NCBI GenBank assembly: GCA_037478935.1
Contig: JBBFLR010000005.1
Location: 43,706-107,705, forward strand
DNA: 64,000 bases
Source: Candidatus Methanosuratincola sp.
GTDB lineage: Archaea; Thermoproteota; Methanomethylicia; Methanomethylicales; Methanomethylicaceae
Direction: 5' to 3'
Shown here: positions 53,188 through 60,638 of the stretch, in pieces
Layout of the letters: every line of letters starts with the position of its first letter
Position numbering within the stretch: the stretch's first letter is position 1
Translations under genes and position numbers: made by a program
Notes under the pieces: model-generated
Database searches by the model: none
What the model saw: the letters and a program-made list of their open reading frames with translations, nothing else
Told to the model about the DNA's origin: nothing

Positions 53188-54069
53188 GTGTATCAACTTT
53201 TCGATGCGGATATGCCAGAAAAAGACGAGCATGTGCTGGAAGCAGTGGGCAGGTCCAGAGTTCTCGTCAGGGAAGGGAGGGTCATAGAGGTAGGACCGCC
53301 AATGATCAGGGAATGCCCACTCGCGAAAAAGTTCTCCACCCCAGTAGACGTCATCACTCCGGAGAAAGTCCGGAAAAACATCGAGAGCAGGATTACTTCG
53401 TACGGGATGTGTACTGAGAACCGTTTGCTCGAATCATCGGAGGACTTTGTGACGTTCGGGGCATCCGAAATGATTAGCCAAGGGATCAGGTCGAAGATCC
53501 TTGATGTGGCTGTGATCGTCTGCGAAGGCGCTGGCACGGTCATAACTTCGAACCCGGATTTGGTGCAGGGGATAGGCGGAAGGATGTCCGGGCTCGTCTC
53601 GACTTTGCCAATTCCCGGGCTAATTGAAAGGATAGAATCGATCGGCGGAGTAGTCTTGGACCGCTTTAACGCGAGGATCGATCAGGTGGCGGGGGTCGAA
53701 CTCGCTTACAAGCAGGGATACTCAAACGTTGCGGTCACAATAACCGATCCTACAGACGGGGAGAGGATAAGGGCCAAGTATCCGGACGTCCTGATATTCG
53801 GCGTTCACTTGACGGGGATCGGGAAAGACGAGGCGTACAGGATGGCAGAGGTCGCAGACCTGGCCTCAGGATGCGCTTCCAAGTGGATCAGGGAGGCGGC
53901 TGCGACGCATGCGCTGCTCCAAGCTGGCTCGGCTGTGCCGGTCTTCGCGTTTACGGAGAAAGGGAAGTGCCTCGTCCTGGAAAAAGTGAGGGCGAGCAGA
54001 CAGCGGTTCCTGGTAAAGGTTGAGAAGATCCCCTATGATGCGGATAAGTGTCCAGAGCCGCTCGTGTGA
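53188..54069 (+). CDS. Methanogenesis marker protein 8 (DUF2099)
   Basis: A 293-residue protein with the Mmp8 pattern: DEHVLEAVGRSRVLVREGRV, ITSYGMCTENRL, ILDVAVIVCEGAGTVITSNP, LVQGIGGRMSGLVSTLPIPG, and CASKWIREAAATHALLQAG. Mmp8 is nearly universal in methanogens, function unknown, and also found in some MCR-containing TACK genomes. A GTG at 53188 gives a longer N terminus. ATG at 53212 (MPEKDEHV) is equally plausible. No other methanogenesis gene is adjacent. Confidence 0.88.
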   Translation: MYQLFDADMPEKDEHVLEAVGRSRVLVREGRVIEVGPPMIRECPLAKKFSTPVDVITPEKVRKNIESRITSYGMCTENRLLESSEDFVTFGASEMISQGIRSKILDVAVIVCEGAGTVITSNPDLVQGIGGRMSGLVSTLPIPGLIERIESIGGVVLDRFNARIDQVAGVELAYKQGYSNVAVTITDPTDGERIRAKYPDVLIFGVHLTGIGKDEAYRMAEVADLASGCASKWIREAAATHALLQAGSAVPVFAFTEKGKCLVLEKVRASRQRFLVKVEKIPYDADKCPEPLV

Positions 54070-54864
54070 TCACCTGATGAGGAACTCACAGTATTGATCG
54101 CCGAGCTTCATGCACTTTACTTCAGTGCCCCTGCAAGCCTTGTCGAACACCTTGCTGACCAACCCGACAAAGAATCCGAGGAGAAAGCGGTTTTCATAGT
54201 CGAGCAGTTCCCACGTTATGAGTTCCTCGAAGTTTTCGGTGGCCCTTATGACCACCACTTTACCATATTCGTCGCACTCCACCAGTTCGAACTTCCCCCA
54301 GCCAAGAGCCTGGAGGACGGCGAGCCCGATCCTGATCCGGTTCTTATCGCTGAGACCCTTTATTTCAAGCAGGGTCTTCCCGTGCGCCTCACCAAAGTCG
54401 TTGCCCATATTCCAGAGCATCAACGTGGCGTCGCCTTTGTATCTCCTGATCATACCTATTACGAGGTTCTTCCACCCCGAAGTCGTCATCGCAGCTACCT
54501 GCATGGGGTGGCCGGAGACATTCAGTATCACAGGGTAGCCATTGAGATTGTAGATCAGACCGGGGACGCCTGAGTCGGCACACTCGAAGTAGACGAGCCT
54601 TGATCCAAATTTTTCCTTTATGTTTTTTACCATTTCCTCTTTTAACTCAGGTTTATGTGTAAGGTCCAAGATTATGAAGTTGTGAATGATGTCATCACTT
54701 CTATGGCAAGATATGCTTAAAAAACAAACATTATTCTCATTCAAAATCCTCAGGAGTTCAAGTGTAGGATCAAAGTCAGGCATAGATATTTTTGAGGCTA
54801 TGTACAGTCCACAAAAATGTTTTTCCGGGTCATAATATATGTCGTTGATGTGAACAGGCATCAT
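54070..54864 (-). CDS. V4R-domain protein
   Basis: A 264-residue protein. The last ~150 residues match the V4R (4-vinyl reductase) domain, with the terminal pattern ACRGTEVKCMKLGDQYCEFLI holding its cysteines. The N-terminal half (about 1-90) has ACT-like alternation. V4R domains act as small-molecule sensors in archaeal and methane/methanol regulators. It is convergent with the mmp8 gene, the two stop codons abutting. ATG start. Confidence 0.8.
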   Translation of the reverse strand: MMPVHINDIYYDPEKHFCGLYIASKISMPDFDPTLELLRILNENNVCFLSISCHRSDDIIHNFIILDLTHKPELKEEMVKNIKEKFGSRLVYFECADSGVPGLIYNLNGYPVILNVSGHPMQVAAMTTSGWKNLVIGMIRRYKGDATLMLWNMGNDFGEAHGKTLLEIKGLSDKNRIRIGLAVLQALGWGKFELVECDEYGKVVVIRATENFEELITWELLDYENRFLLGFFVGLVSKVFDKACRGTEVKCMKLGDQYCEFLIR

Positions 54865-55009
54865 AAGTATGCACGCACGTATACAATTATTGCTCTCCGC
54901 AGTAATGTTTTTTAAAGCTTAGGATTTTTTTCGGCTTTAAGCTGCTTGGAATTTTTAAAACTTAAAATAAACTACTAATTCAATATGTATATGGATTTTG
55001 GAAAAAACA

Positions 55010-55825
55010 TCAACTTTTTTCCCTAAATAAAATCCATCCATCACTAGTTCTTGTTGTTTTACGCTCATTAGCTAGTTTTTTCAGCAATGATCTAATCTGG
55101 TGCTTACTTACATTAAGTATTTCACTAATTTCGGCTGAACTCACGGGGCGATCGCAGGATGCCAACACCTGGGTCACTGCGCCTCTCAGGTATTTCAGTT
55201 TTGACGTCTTCGATAGGTCAGCCCTAACAGGGTATTGGATGCCTGGCAGGCCGTACAAGCCTTCACCCGATACAGTTCGTCCCAACAGGTGTATTGTGCC
55301 ACACCTCGCAAGCGACCTGAGCTGGTTGACAACAGTCTTTGCATCGAACGACAGCTGAAGTTCAGAGACCAGCTCTCCAGGGGTGAGCCACTTCTCTTTA
55401 AGGAGCGCAAGTATTACGCCCCTGCACTCTGATGCCACTCTCCTGCTTCTGTTCCGCATCACCGACGCAACAAAACGCGAGTTGACCTCTCCCACATCAG
55501 CGCCGCCAGAAGCCATGCGCAAACCCTCAGAATCATCATCGCGTACTACACATACTCCGAAAGATGTGGCCAGTCGCACCTCCTCTATTCCTAATCGGCG
55601 CCTGGCAGAGACGAGTATGGTTCTAGCATCCAGCGTCTTTCGTATGTCTGAGAGTTTGACGAGCTCCATGTAAAAGGCCCCTCTCCTCGCACTGGTCAGC
55701 AGATCGGCAACCACTGGAGGGGGGCCGGCACTATAAAACGCAACTTGCCAAGGCAGCGTCGCATTGACGACGCCAGCTTGTGCCCCGCTGACCAAAGCAT
55801 TAAAAGTCAACTCCACTACACTCAC
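55010..55825 (-). CDS. Double winged-helix transcription regulator
   Basis: A 271-residue protein. The N-terminal ~110 residues have no recognised fold. Residues ~130-185 (ILALLKEKWLTPGELVSEL onward) and 215-270 (VTQVLASCDRPVSSAEISEIL and SKHQIRSLLKKLANERK) form two winged-helix modules. GTG start at 55825, 26 nt behind a TATA box (GATATATAAT at 55846-55855), so it is probably leaderless. Dyads upstream may be its own operator (see regulatory entry). Confidence 0.72.
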   Translation of the reverse strand: MSVVELTFNALVSGAQAGVVNATLPWQVAFYSAGPPPVVADLLTSARRGAFYMELVKLSDIRKTLDARTILVSARRRLGIEEVRLATSFGVCVVRDDDSEGLRMASGGADVGEVNSRFVASVMRNRSRRVASECRGVILALLKEKWLTPGELVSELQLSFDAKTVVNQLRSLARCGTIHLLGRTVSGEGLYGLPGIQYPVRADLSKTSKLKYLRGAVTQVLASCDRPVSSAEISEILNVSKHQIRSLLKKLANERKTTRTSDGWILFREKS

Positions 55826-55845
55826 CTGTGTTAATGAGAGATTTT

Positions 55846-55897
55846 GATATATAATAATTTATGGTTTTTAACACCATATCTCAAGGTATCAGATACC
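55846..55897 (-). promoter_or_regulatory. Promoter and dyad cluster of the double-HTH regulator
   Basis: A TATA box (55846-55855) about 26 nt before the GTG, then an ATGGT/ACCAT dyad (55861-55877) and a perfect palindrome GGTATCAGATACC (55885-55897) just upstream. Such dyads fit autoregulation by a dimeric HTH protein. Confidence 0.45.
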
Positions 55898-56639
55898 AAT
55901 AGTTCTCGCGTTCAGATCTAGCTTCCTGTACTCATAGTAAACTAATTTACAAATACGCCGGCAAGAGGCTTACGGGTTGCAAAAATTAACCTGAAAATAA
56001 GGTTACCAAATATAAAATTTTATATTTACATTTCTAATAAAAATTGGATGTAATTTCAGCGCAGGGCCTCCAGGCAATTTTCCGCGATACTAAACGCCGC
56101 AGACAATTTATAGTTCCCATTCTTTCCATAATAAGAAAATATAAAGAAATTTTTTTGCGAACCCTGCCATCGCATCATTTCCCAATCTATGTGAGAATGG
56201 GAAATGATAAGTGGGACGGTGCCGCAGAGCCCTAAGCGGGCAATGCCCAGTCCTTTCCCAAGTGATAAACCTGCACAGCCCCGAGAAACGGCCTTTTCGT
56301 CGTTACGCCCAGCTTTCTAAAAAATAGGCGCACTTAATTTCAAGTTATTTGAAGAGCCTTAGCTTTGTCCACCCGGAGTGCGCAATTTGATGGTAAGCAA
56401 CAAACTTCAAATTATGATTAATTATTTTTGCTTCAGCTTTCTAATATATGAAAAGTTTTATTCTTGAAAATTCATCGGTTAATAGTCATTAATTTAGTAG
56501 AATTATTCTAAATAGTAAAAAATATTCTTATAAATAAAGGTTTTAATAAATATAAAATTATATATTTTCAGAGATTAAAAATTTTTCTGTTTGGAAAAAC
56601 ATAAAGTTTTGCTGTTCTTATAAACGAGTAATAGCAATA
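55898..56639. other. AT-rich gene desert
   Basis: About 740 nt without a convincing gene. Notable: dyad TAACCT/AGGTTA (55987-56005), and a perfect 11-bp inverted repeat ATCATTTCCCA/TGGGAAATGAT (56174-56184 and 56198-56208). A GC-richer island at roughly 56210-56320 contrasts with the rest. It could hold a small RNA, but I cannot assign one. The end carries TATA boxes (56617-56625, 56640-56648). Confidence 0.5.
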
Positions 56640-56648
56640 CTTATAAAC
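56640..56648 (+). promoter_or_regulatory. TATA box of the thiW riboswitch transcript
   Basis: CTTATAAAC. A second copy lies at 56617-56625. From the downstream copy, initiation is expected near 56668-56671, right at the aptamer's 5' edge. Confidence 0.6.
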
Positions 56649-56667
56649 TTACGGGAAATTGGGAGTG

Positions 56668-56761
56668 CGCAAGGGGAGCTCCGGGAGAGGGGCTGAGAGG
56701 GTGACCGATCCGTCACCGACCCTTTGAACCTGATCTGGGCAATGCCAGCGGAGGGATATCC
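56668..56761 (+). ncRNA. TPP riboswitch (thi-box)
   Basis: The conserved thi-box sequence is present: GGCTGAGA (56691-56698), ACCCTTTGAACCTGATCTGG (56719-56738), then AATGCCAGCG (56741-56750) and GGAGGGA. A stem GGTGACCGATCCGTCACC sits between. In most TPP aptamers the 3' strand reads GCGTAGGGA. Here GCGGAGGGA yields GGAGGG (56750-56755), a Shine-Dalgarno sequence 11 nt before the thiW ATG. Thiamine diphosphate binding would hide it, so control is expected at translation initiation. Confidence 0.95.
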
Positions 56762-56763
56762 GA

Positions 56764-57345
56764 TTGATGTTAAAAAAACACAATACTGAAGATAAAGTTT
56801 TGTACAACAGTAAAAAAACAATACATTTAAAAACACCCACTTATCGGATTGTTCTTTCATCGATACTCGTAGCGCTCGGCGTTTCATTATCGATTTTTCC
56901 TGGTGCTTTTCCCATAGGACCGACGAGGGTCTTCCCCTTCCAGCACATGATAAATGTGGTCTCAGGCATCCTGCTGGGCCCGTTGAATGCGGGCGTCGTT
57001 GCCGGGCTGATCGGCATGATACGGATAGGGATAGGAACCGGGACTTTTTTCGCATTGCCGGGGGGAATCCCGGGCGCCGTGGTCGTCGGCATCGCTTACA
57101 AGTACCTCATGCGTAGAGAGGCGGCCGGACTTACAGAGCCATTGGGGACGGCGTTCGGGGCTTTGCTGAGCGCCCTCTTGGTCGCACCACTTATCGGCAC
57201 GCCCCCGATGCAGCCATTTCTCGGCCTGACTGCGCAGTGGCAGCTCTTCACAATCTTCTTCCTTATGAGCAGCGTCCCTGGGGCTCTCATGGGTTACCTT
57301 GTAGTCTTGGCTTTGAAGAGGAGGCGCGTAATTGAAGGAAATTAG
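56764..57345 (+). CDS. thiW: ECF transporter S component ThiW (thiamine precursor uptake)
   Basis: A membrane protein of about 192 residues with five to six TM helices. Pattern GPTRVFPFQHMINVVSGILLGP and GMIRIGIGTGTFFALPGGIPGA is that of ThiW, which is found under TPP riboswitches and is thought to import the thiazole moiety. TTG at 56764 or ATG at 56767 starts it. The next gene overlaps it by 14 nt. Confidence 0.92.
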   Translation: MMLKKHNTEDKVLYNSKKTIHLKTPTYRIVLSSILVALGVSLSIFPGAFPIGPTRVFPFQHMINVVSGILLGPLNAGVVAGLIGMIRIGIGTGTFFALPGGIPGAVVVGIAYKYLMRREAAGLTEPLGTAFGALLSALLVAPLIGTPPMQPFLGLTAQWQLFTIFFLMSSVPGALMGYLVVLALKRRRVIEGN

Positions 57346-57895
57346 TTACGCGTCGATCAGGGGCAAAAAGACGCTGATACGCGGGGAGGTCGGGAAAGGG
57401 AAGACCCTCCTCCTCAGCCGCCTCCTCGCCGAGGCCGCCAATGCAGAAGAGATCGGGTCAATAACGGTTATCGATATGGCACCCGGGGAGAAGGACGTGG
57501 GAAATAGAAAAGTGGGCGGAAAGCTCACAACCCCTCCTTCGCGTTCGCTGGTTGGATGCATTTACGCGCCGGGTCGGGTATTTGCACCGCGCCTCGAGGG
57601 GAGGACTGCAGAGGAAGTGACGTTTCTAGCCATGCAGAACGCAAAGGCAATCGAACCATATTTGACAGGTTATGTCGCATCCCCCACCCCCGTGCTCTTT
57701 GTGAACGACCTGACGATCTACCTCCAGTCCGGGAGGCCGGAACTGCTTCGGGAAGCCATAGGCCTGGCAAAGACCTTTGTTGGGACGGCCTACTGGGGGG
57801 ACTTTTTCGACGACAGAGGCTCTGGGATAAACGCAAGAGAGAGGCTGCTTCTCGAAAGGCTAGCGGATTTGTTCGACATAGTCGTAGAACTTTGA
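57332..57895 (+). CDS. P-loop NTPase coupled to thiW
   Basis: A 187-residue protein with Walker A GEVGKGKT (residues 18-25) and a hydrophobic strand ending in TPVLFVNDLTIYL that may be a Walker B. The remainder has no ABC signature, so it is not an ordinary ECF ATPase. The TTG start lies inside the thiW stop region, so its translation depends on thiW and hence on the riboswitch. Function unknown, presumably thiamine-related. Confidence 0.65.
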   Translation: MKEISYASIRGKKTLIRGEVGKGKTLLLSRLLAEAANAEEIGSITVIDMAPGEKDVGNRKVGGKLTTPPSRSLVGCIYAPGRVFAPRLEGRTAEEVTFLAMQNAKAIEPYLTGYVASPTPVLFVNDLTIYLQSGRPELLREAIGLAKTFVGTAYWGDFFDDRGSGINARERLLLERLADLFDIVVEL

Positions 57896-57946
57896 AAAGA
57901 TTTTATACCCTCAGAGCCGAGATATTAGGGAAACAGGGGAGCCTGC

Positions 57947-58513
57947 GTGCCAAAGCAGAAGCTGGAGCTAAGGGACGTCCCGTCTTGGAGAGAGGTCGAG
58001 CTCTTGGTCAACTCAATGATCAAGGCACACAGGCAGGGTGAAGTCCCTCTCAGGGACCTCTGCATAATAGGCCTGCTTGCCACGACCGGGATAAGGACGT
58101 CTGAGCTCCTGCTGCTTAAGAAGTCCGACTTCGACTTCGTGACGAACATCATCACAGTGACCCAGCTCAAGAAGAAAGGGGAGGGGTTCGCAAGGCAGAC
58201 GATTCTCAGCCAGGATCTGAGGGCTTACGTCAGGGAGTACTTCAAGGAGGTCGAGGGCGAGCGGGTATTTGACCTTAGCAGGCGCCAGGTCCTCAACATA
58301 ACCCACAGGTACACACAGAGGTTCTTGGGGAGGCGGATCAGGAGCCATGCCCTACGCCACGCCTACGCAATCAGGATACTCGAGAAGACAAGGGACATTG
58401 AGCTCTGCAGGAGGCTCATAGGTCACTCAAGGCTCGAGACGGTGAAGATCTATCTGGACTTCGCGATAGGCGATCGGATGAAGGAGGTTTCAGAAGCCAT
58501 AAAGATAAATTGA
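57947..58513 (+). CDS. Minimal tyrosine recombinase, catalytic domain only
   Basis: A 188-residue protein made of the tyrosine-recombinase catalytic domain without an N-terminal core-binding domain. All catalytic residues are seen: Arg50 (TTGIRTSELL), Lys75, His134 and Arg137 (SHALRHAYA), His160 (LIGHSRLE) and Tyr169 (KIYLDF). It is followed after 24 nt by a paralogue. No att site, prophage or IS was recognised nearby, so it may act as a chromosomal resolvase-like (XerA) factor. Confidence 0.88.
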   Translation: MPKQKLELRDVPSWREVELLVNSMIKAHRQGEVPLRDLCIIGLLATTGIRTSELLLLKKSDFDFVTNIITVTQLKKKGEGFARQTILSQDLRAYVREYFKEVEGERVFDLSRRQVLNITHRYTQRFLGRRIRSHALRHAYAIRILEKTRDIELCRRLIGHSRLETVKIYLDFAIGDRMKEVSEAIKIN

Positions 58514-58537
58514 AAAAAATCACGACGGTAATTAAAA

Positions 58538-59083
58538 ATGGTCAAGCTGAAACTTGAGGACGTCCCGACATGGTCGGAAGTGGGCGAGTTCCTAGACAGG
58601 ATAAGGACGATGTACAGGAAGAGGGAGATAAGCCTCAGAGACTTCGTCCTGATGAGCCTCTACCCGACGACAGGCATGAAGACGTCCGAGCTGCTCTCGA
58701 TAAGGAAGGGGGACATTGACTTCCAGCAGGGAGTGATCCGTGTCGACTTAGGGGGGAATGCGCGCGAGATACCGGTGATGCCCTCGATATTGCCGTACCT
58801 GAAAGACTATGCCAAGGACAAGAAGGGCGAGGAAAAGATCTTTGGGCTGAGCAGGCGCCAGGCGCTCAACATCAACCACAGATACACAGGGATGATCCTC
58901 GGCAGGCGTCTAAGGGTTGCAGGGTGGAGGCATGCCTTTGCGCTCCGTTTGCTGGAGACTGTGCGGGATCCCTCGATATGCAAGAAGATCCTGGGCCAGA
59001 GATCCTCCAAGGTGGTTAGCGCTTACCAGCAGAGCTTGCAGAAGAATCTTAAGGAGGAACTGATAAAGGCGATCGGCGGATGA
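58538..59083 (+). CDS. Paralogous tyrosine-recombinase-like protein with lost catalytic residues
   Basis: A 181-residue homologue of the upstream recombinase (same LEDVPTW, LRDFVLMSL, TTGMKTSELL, LSRRQALNINHRYT framework). Catalytic Arg50 of the paralogue is Lys48 here, His134 is Ala128 and His160 is Gln154. Arg131 and the nucleophile candidate Tyr163 remain. It is therefore probably catalytically impaired and may be a non-catalytic partner or a structural DNA-binding subunit. ATG start. Confidence 0.82.
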   Translation: MVKLKLEDVPTWSEVGEFLDRIRTMYRKREISLRDFVLMSLYPTTGMKTSELLSIRKGDIDFQQGVIRVDLGGNAREIPVMPSILPYLKDYAKDKKGEEKIFGLSRRQALNINHRYTGMILGRRLRVAGWRHAFALRLLETVRDPSICKKILGQRSSKVVSAYQQSLQKNLKEELIKAIGG

Positions 59084-59138
59084 TGTATCGGTTTTAGTCC
59101 CTTCGCTACTCAAACTTCCCCCTGGAGGGCGCCGCTTA

Positions 59139-60533
59139 TCAGGCACTCCTCCTGGCGAGGTACCGCCTTAAGATAGGCTTCAGCACTAGGATCCGCTTTT
59201 TGGCCACTTGCCTAATCAGGAAACTTGGCCGAAGGTAGAATTTCCTGTAGGCCATCGAGATGAGCGATCTGATCTCCTCTGTTGTCATTTCCAAAGTCCG
59301 CATTACCGGCTTTATGGTGGTGTACTTGGACCAGTCTTCGGTCTCGAGGAGCCTGTTTGTTTTGGCGATCTCATAAACCTCAGTCCCGGGGTAAGGAGTC
59401 ATTGCGGTGAACTGGGCGTAGTCAATTCCCGACGAGATGGCGAATTTTATGGACTCGACTGCCTCCTCTCTGCGCTCACAGGGAGTGCCGATTATGAAAG
59501 AGCCCGTTGTCTCCAGCCGAGCTTTCCTGGCAGAGGAGATGGCTGACCTGATCTGCTCCAGCGTTATTCCCTTCTTCAGGAAACGCAAAACCCTCTCCGA
59601 TGCGGACTCGATCCCCATGTAAAACATTATGGCGCCAGCCCGCCTGAATGCCTGAAGGAGTTCAGTCGAGACCGTGTCCACCCTGGAACCGAAAGCCCAA
59701 AAAATATCGAGTTTCCTGAGCAGTTCTGCCAATCTGAAAGACCTTCTTTTATTTATTGTAAACGTGTCGTCTACAAACTCAATAAACTTGACCCTGTACT
59801 TGTCCACCAGTTCGCCGACCTCTTCAAGCACGTTTTCGGCGCTCCTCGCACGGAAGGTGTTGCCATAGAGCCTAGACGAGGCGCAGAATATGCACCTGAA
59901 GGGGCATCCCCTGCTCGTGATCACGTTTCCGATCGGCGTCTTTTCTCCAAGTGCCGTATACTTATCCATAGGCAACAAGTGTCTCGCCGGGAAAGGGAGC
60001 CTGTCAAGGTTCTCGATCAGCCGACGCGGGTTGGTCCTCCTGATCTTCCCCTCTTTTCTGAATGCGATGCCGTCTATTCTATCCAGCTGCTTCCCGCTCT
60101 CTATCGAACGCACGAGCTCCAGCATGGTGTCTTCACCTTCGCCGATCACCCCGACGTCGATCGCAGGGCACGCGTCCATCGTCACCTCTGGCAGGAACGT
60201 GATGTGACATCCGCCGAGGACTGTAACTGATTCGGGCATTTTCTGTTTGATTTTTGTGATTAAACTCACAGCATCACCTATGTTAGGCGTCGTTGATGTG
60301 ATTCCTATCACATCTGGCTCCATCGACTGTAATTTTTTTATCACGCTAAATTGTGACTCACAGGAGATTGGTGCATCAATTATAGTCACATCGTATCCGT
60401 CCCTTTCAAGCATAGCACCGATATAGGCAAGCCCCAAGGGCGGCGCGCTCAAGCCCAGCACAGACTGGATCTCAAAAGACTGGCGCGAAGGAGGATTGAC
60501 AAGGGCAACTTTCAATCCAACCCCCCTGATCAT
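59139..60533 (-). CDS. B12-binding radical SAM protein
   Basis: A 464-residue protein. N-terminal cobalamin-binding-like domain (VALVNPPS, LGLAYIGAMLERDGYDV, GGCHITFLPE), then the radical-SAM signature SRGCPFRCIFCASS (CxxxCxxC) and downstream GIESASERVLRFLKKGI, typical of P-methyltransferase-like/RSMT B12-radical-SAM enzymes. Substrate unknown. It might modify a lipid, cofactor or protein. Confidence 0.88.
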   Translation of the reverse strand: MIRGVGLKVALVNPPSRQSFEIQSVLGLSAPPLGLAYIGAMLERDGYDVTIIDAPISCESQFSVIKKLQSMEPDVIGITSTTPNIGDAVSLITKIKQKMPESVTVLGGCHITFLPEVTMDACPAIDVGVIGEGEDTMLELVRSIESGKQLDRIDGIAFRKEGKIRRTNPRRLIENLDRLPFPARHLLPMDKYTALGEKTPIGNVITSRGCPFRCIFCASSRLYGNTFRARSAENVLEEVGELVDKYRVKFIEFVDDTFTINKRRSFRLAELLRKLDIFWAFGSRVDTVSTELLQAFRRAGAIMFYMGIESASERVLRFLKKGITLEQIRSAISSARKARLETTGSFIIGTPCERREEAVESIKFAISSGIDYAQFTAMTPYPGTEVYEIAKTNRLLETEDWSKYTTIKPVMRTLEMTTEEIRSLISMAYRKFYLRPSFLIRQVAKKRILVLKPILRRYLARRSA

Positions 60534-60638
60534 TTTAGGCGAATGGGTATTTTAAGGTAGGGCAGACAGACGGTGGTCGAAAATTTTTAGCCAAAAGGAA
60601 TAAAATTGGTGAGCCCACCATAATTCCCGCTGACCAGT

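Noticed and set aside
56044..56235. A 63-codon frame starting with TTG in the AT-rich desert
   Set aside because: Composition and residue pattern look non-coding; no promoter spacing or homology supports it, and it spans the hairpin at 56174-56208.
57332..57895. Reading the P-loop gene as the ATPase of an ECF transporter
   Set aside because: It lacks ABC signature, Q-loop and H-loop motifs, so it is not an ABC/ECF ATPase.
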